NCBI RefSeq assembly: GCF_020852195.1 | Contig: NZ_JADZBI010000088.1 | Span: forward strand, 1 to 33,481 | Direction: 5' to 3' | DNA: 33,481 nucleotides | Origin: Hyphomicrobium sp. | GTDB taxonomy: Bacteria; Pseudomonadota; Alphaproteobacteria; Rhizobiales; Hyphomicrobiaceae | In this document: one piece after another, positions 31,002 to 33,481 of the stretch | Numbering within the stretch: position 1 is the stretch's first letter | Layout: every line of letters begins with the position of its first letter | Translations under genes and position numbers: made by a program | The notes under the pieces: model-generated | What the model saw: only the letters and a program-made list of their open reading frames with translations | Database searches by the model: none | Told to the model about the DNA's origin: nothing

Positions 31002-31475
31002 GTGCGGGTTGTTGCCTCGTTGGTCCCAAATCAGCGAGTCTTCGCTGTGTGGCTACCTGCCACGGCGGAAGCCAAGCGGGCTTTCGGGACGTTCTGGCGG
31101 CAGTCGGCGCGGGTCGCTGGCTCGGAGAGCGAACTCACGGAGATCGCTATTGCGAAGCTCGAAAGCTTGCGGCTCGGTCTCGTCGAGCTTTTCCATTTCG
31201 ACAGCGAAGAGTTCTGGTTCCGCGGCGGCCATCTTCTGCTACGGGGCAACAACGGTACCGGTAAATCGAAAGTCTTGTCGCTGACACTGCCGTTCCTGCT
31301 CGACGCCAAGATTAAATCCTCGCGCATCGAGCCGGATGGTGATGCCGGCAAGCGAATGGCCTGGAACCTCCTTCTCGGTACGCAAGAGCGGCGTACGGGC
31401 TATGCCTGAATCGAGTTCGGCCGCCGCGCTGCCGGGCAGCGAGCACTTCATCACGCTGGGTGCTGGGCTTTTTTT
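31002..31475 (+). pseudogene. Broken start of a TIGR02680 SMC-like ATPase (Wadjet JetC-type)
   Basis: The N-terminal ATPase part is unmistakable: LRLGLVELFHFDSEEFWFRG, then HLLLRGNNGTGKSKVLSLTL with Walker A GNNGTGKSK, then PFLLDAKIKSSRIEPDGDAG and MAWNLLLGTQERRTGYA. A TGA at 31407-31409 replaces the Trp codon expected before IEFGRR. The match continues after it, then shifts +1 between about 31428 and 31438 into SEHFITLGAGL. Beyond about 31475 nothing matches, and the opposing regulator gene begins. Full-length relatives exceed 1300 aa. The family is the SMC component of Wadjet plasmid-defence loci (type III, from memory). GTG 31002 marks the open frame only; the family-like sequence starts near 31140. 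Confidence 0.8.
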
Positions 31476-31569
31476 GCCGCCGTTGGGGAGATCGCTCGCC
31501 CTGCAGCGGATGTTGGCCGCCATTTTCTGGTCGGGAGACGCCAATCGTCTGGAACTGCGTCTGGGCGCA

Positions 31570-33159
31570 TCATAGCGGAACGCGCTGGTTCGTCGCGAGC
31601 TTGGGGAAGAGGTGTGCCAGACTGGCCGGAATGACGTCAGGGCCGTGGATATTGCTGAGATGAACGGCCAGTCCATGCAGGATATTCTTCTGATGGTGAC
31701 GCCGCTCGAACTGCCGGGCGCTGACCCGGTGGAGATGCGTCAATAGCCGTCGGCCGGCTTCGATCGTGACCGCGGCGAGAATCGGTTTGAGTGCCGGTGG
31801 AACGGTGCGCGCCTTGGGCGAGAGAAAGAACAAGCCGAGCTTGAGTCGAGTGAGGGGCGCGACCGTATAAAGCTCGGCGGTCAACTGGGCCGCGTCGCTG
31901 CGCCGATCGGCCGCGAGCAAGGCCGTTCCCTTGAGGACGAGCAGATAGACATGGAACTCGGAACCGGGTTCGCTGAACTCCATCGCGCGGTCATAGAGGT
32001 CGATGGCACGATCGATCTCCCCCTGACAAGCAAGGATCTGCGCTTTCATGGCGAATGCCGCCGCGAAGGCCGTGCTCGCCTGAAATGCTTCGTCAGTCAG
32101 CGTGCCGGCGAGCTGCAGATGGCCTCGATCGACGAAGCGCAGGACCTTTGCGATCCCGAGCAGCAGCATGGGCTCGCCCCGGGCTTTTGGCAGCGCATCG
32201 AGCGCCAGGCGCTCGATGTCGTCCTCGATGGCGAGCCATTCCTCGTCCGACAGGGGCGGCGTCTCCGCTGAAAGAGGCCCCTGCATCAATTGGGCATAGC
32301 GGTTGAGAGCGAGCAGCACCGAAAGAGAAGGATCGTCCGGATTGGCGGCATGCGCCTCCTCCAGCCGGTGCGCATTGTGGCGCCAGCTTTCGCGGTCAGC
32401 GGCGAGCAGCACCGCCGCGTCGTGCATCCGCAGATGCAACGGCCGGTCACCCGGCGTTGGCTGCTGGCCGTCTGGGAGCGCGGCATGGGCCCAGATGGAT
32501 TGCACGAGGGATTGCGCGAATGTCTCCAGCTCCGCGTTATCCGGCGACAGCGGCAAGGTCAGGCGAAAGGGCGCGATCGGCGTATTGGTTCGACCGTCCC
32601 GGAGGACGAGCGCCATATGCATCTGCCGGTCTTCAGGAAGCAGACCGATTTCTAGGCTATGGACGATGTCACCCGCCGCCCCCTGCTCGAACCGCCACTG
32701 GGGCATGAGCCGCACCTTGTGGCTTTGCCCCAACACCGCCCCGACGTGCTTCACGACGCGCTCCACGATGGCGGTCGCACGGCTGTTTCCGGAACCGAGG
32801 CCATAGACAGGACCAACAAGAAGAAAGGCCGAAACCGGCTCGACCCCGATCGGTGTGGCAACCCAGACATATCCCTCGCCATACTGGGTGGCGATGAACC
32901 GCGGCGTTCGGGCGTCGTCGCCCAAGCGCTTGCGCAGCCGGTTGATGAGATAGTCGATATTACGTTCGCCGAGTTCGCCGCCTGCATCGCCGAGACCTTC
33001 GAGCAGCGTCGGCCTCGTCACCAGCCGGTTCGGCTGCTGTGTCAGTTGCAGGATCAGGGCCCGTTCCTGCCGGGTCAGCCGCAGAACCGTTCCGTCGTCC
33101 CGCGTCGCAGACAGCATGTCGGGCTGGAATACGAGATCGGCATAACGAATGGACTGCAT
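31570..33159 (-). CDS. Winged-helix transcriptional regulator with TPR-like region
   Basis: A 529-aa protein from ATG 33159 (GGGGAG just upstream); ATG 33177 would add six residues without a better binding site. Residues 10-100 are an OmpR/PhoB-type winged helix: LRLTRQERALILQLTQQPN, RPTLLEGLG, then NIDYLINRLRKRLGDD, and TQYGEGYVWVA, the wing. There is no transmembrane helix. Residues 110-230 have a fold I cannot name; from about 250 onward, helical repeats such as AFAAAFAMKAQILACQGEID and AIDLYDRAMEFSEPGSEF look like tetratricopeptide units. The plan resembles adenylate-cyclase-like or HilA/CadC-type regulators without a membrane anchor. The target is unknown. Its 3' end abuts the JetC-like remnant. 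Confidence 0.82.
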   Translation of the reverse strand: MQSIRYADLVFQPDMLSATRDDGTVLRLTRQERALILQLTQQPNRLVTRPTLLEGLGDAGGELGERNIDYLINRLRKRLGDDARTPRFIATQYGEGYVWVATPIGVEPVSAFLLVGPVYGLGSGNSRATAIVERVVKHVGAVLGQSHKVRLMPQWRFEQGAAGDIVHSLEIGLLPEDRQMHMALVLRDGRTNTPIAPFRLTLPLSPDNAELETFAQSLVQSIWAHAALPDGQQPTPGDRPLHLRMHDAAVLLAADRESWRHNAHRLEEAHAANPDDPSLSVLLALNRYAQLMQGPLSAETPPLSDEEWLAIEDDIERLALDALPKARGEPMLLLGIAKVLRFVDRGHLQLAGTLTDEAFQASTAFAAAFAMKAQILACQGEIDRAIDLYDRAMEFSEPGSEFHVYLLVLKGTALLAADRRSDAAQLTAELYTVAPLTRLKLGLFFLSPKARTVPPALKPILAAVTIEAGRRLLTHLHRVSARQFERRHHQKNILHGLAVHLSNIHGPDVIPASLAHLFPKLATNQRVPL

Positions 33160-33198
33160 TGGCCCTCCCCGGTGCATCAGCGAGGAGAAGCGGACACT

Positions 33199-33399
33199 CT
33201 ACTCTTCCCCCCGCGTCATTGACTGGCCGTCCGACGCCTCTTGGTACTGATTGCCTTGGTACAGAGCATAGTCATCAAAATGCACCACGTAATGGCATTT
33301 CTGCCGCCCGCCAGGCAAACACCCCCGAAAGAGCGCCTGGGTTCCCGCGTCCAAATACTGGTGCGAGATTGTTTTGCTATGGCGCTCAGAGACGGCCAT
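33199..33399 (-). CDS. Short uncharacterised ORF at the window edge
   Basis: The open minus-strand frame ends at TAG 33199-33201. From ATG 33399 it gives 66 aa (MAVSERHSKTISHQYLDAG ... CHYVVHFDDYALYQGNQ), but the frame stays open toward the right edge and the true start may lie further up or outside. No domain is recognised. It is 40 bp upstream of the regulator gene on the same strand and could be cotranscribed. Confidence 0.35.
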   Translation of the reverse strand: MAVSERHSKTISHQYLDAGTQALFRGCLPGGRQKCHYVVHFDDYALYQGNQYQEASDGQSMTRGEE

Positions 33400-33481
33400 C
33401 GGACGATCACGGTCATCTCCTCGGCAGGCGTCTGGACCAAGCGCCAAGCGCGCCGGCACGGGTCACGGGAGAAGGGCATCC

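Noticed and set aside
1-33481. CRISPR arrays, insertion sequences, rRNA
   Set aside because: No regularly spaced repeats, no DDE transposase motifs with terminal inverted repeats and no rRNA-like sequence were seen.

Overview
The window is GC-rich chromosomal DNA of an alphaproteobacterium, most likely from the Hyphomicrobiales (order inferred, not proven). The strongest taxonomic evidence is the tRNA-His gene at 30824-30900. It has no encoded G-1, opens with a G1:U72 pair and has A73 as discriminator, which is the known alphaproteobacterial form. The left flank (1-11300) is ordinary chromosome. It carries the 3' end of a propionyl-CoA carboxylase beta subunit, an EF-hand secreted protein, a small conserved protein, a class I methyltransferase, a membrane acyltransferase with an SGNH domain facing it, a His/Tyr/Arg-rich exported protein with a clean terminator, a cytochrome b561/YceI pair, a ferric-iron ABC transporter (binding protein and permease, no ATPase in view) and an orphan sensor histidine kinase.

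From about 11370 to 30864 the chromosome is interrupted by a 19.45-kb integrated element. A 44-bp direct repeat marks its ends. The left copy (11370-11413) is the orphaned 5' half of tRNA-His; the right copy (30821-30864) is the 5' half of the intact gene. The recombination therefore fell in the anticodon arm, and the element now supplies the 5' half and the promoter of the working tRNA gene. A P4-type integrase gene lies just inside the left end and an AlpA/MerR-like putative excisionase gene just inside the right end. Both ends carry the heptamer CAGTGAC as tandem pairs spaced exactly 11 bp, probable arm-type sites.

Inside the element, left to right: integrase; a perfect 37-bp hairpin; a small membrane protein; a second tyrosine recombinase on the minus strand; a 667-bp structured stretch without a convincing gene; a HEPN-like protein (R-x4-H); a short operon of phage-virion type (62 aa, an ORF broken by an in-frame amber codon, 68 aa, and a 734-aa ejection-protein-like product) ending in a terminator; a second HEPN-like protein on the opposite strand; a tightly overlapping four-gene minus-strand operon led by a 57-aa ribbon-helix-helix-like gene; a divergent control region with three GGTCCGC sites; a 1304-aa primase-helicase; then small accessory genes (a two-helix membrane peptide, a coupled HTH/hypothetical pair, a membrane protein with a C-terminal winged helix, another membrane protein, a 55-aa one-helix protein and a lipoprotein).

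The combination of site-specific recombinase, excisionase candidate, its own primase-helicase and a virion ejection-type protein, without capsid, portal, terminase or relaxase genes, fits a replicating phage satellite or a reduced prophage better than a conjugative element. The two HEPN-like genes are the best candidates for cargo that acts on other genetic elements.

Right of the tRNA (30901-33481) is degraded chromosome. It holds a broken start of a TIGR02680 (Wadjet JetC-like) SMC ATPase with a nonsense codon and a frameshift, then an intact 529-aa winged-helix regulator on the minus strand, and a short uncharacterised ORF at the edge.
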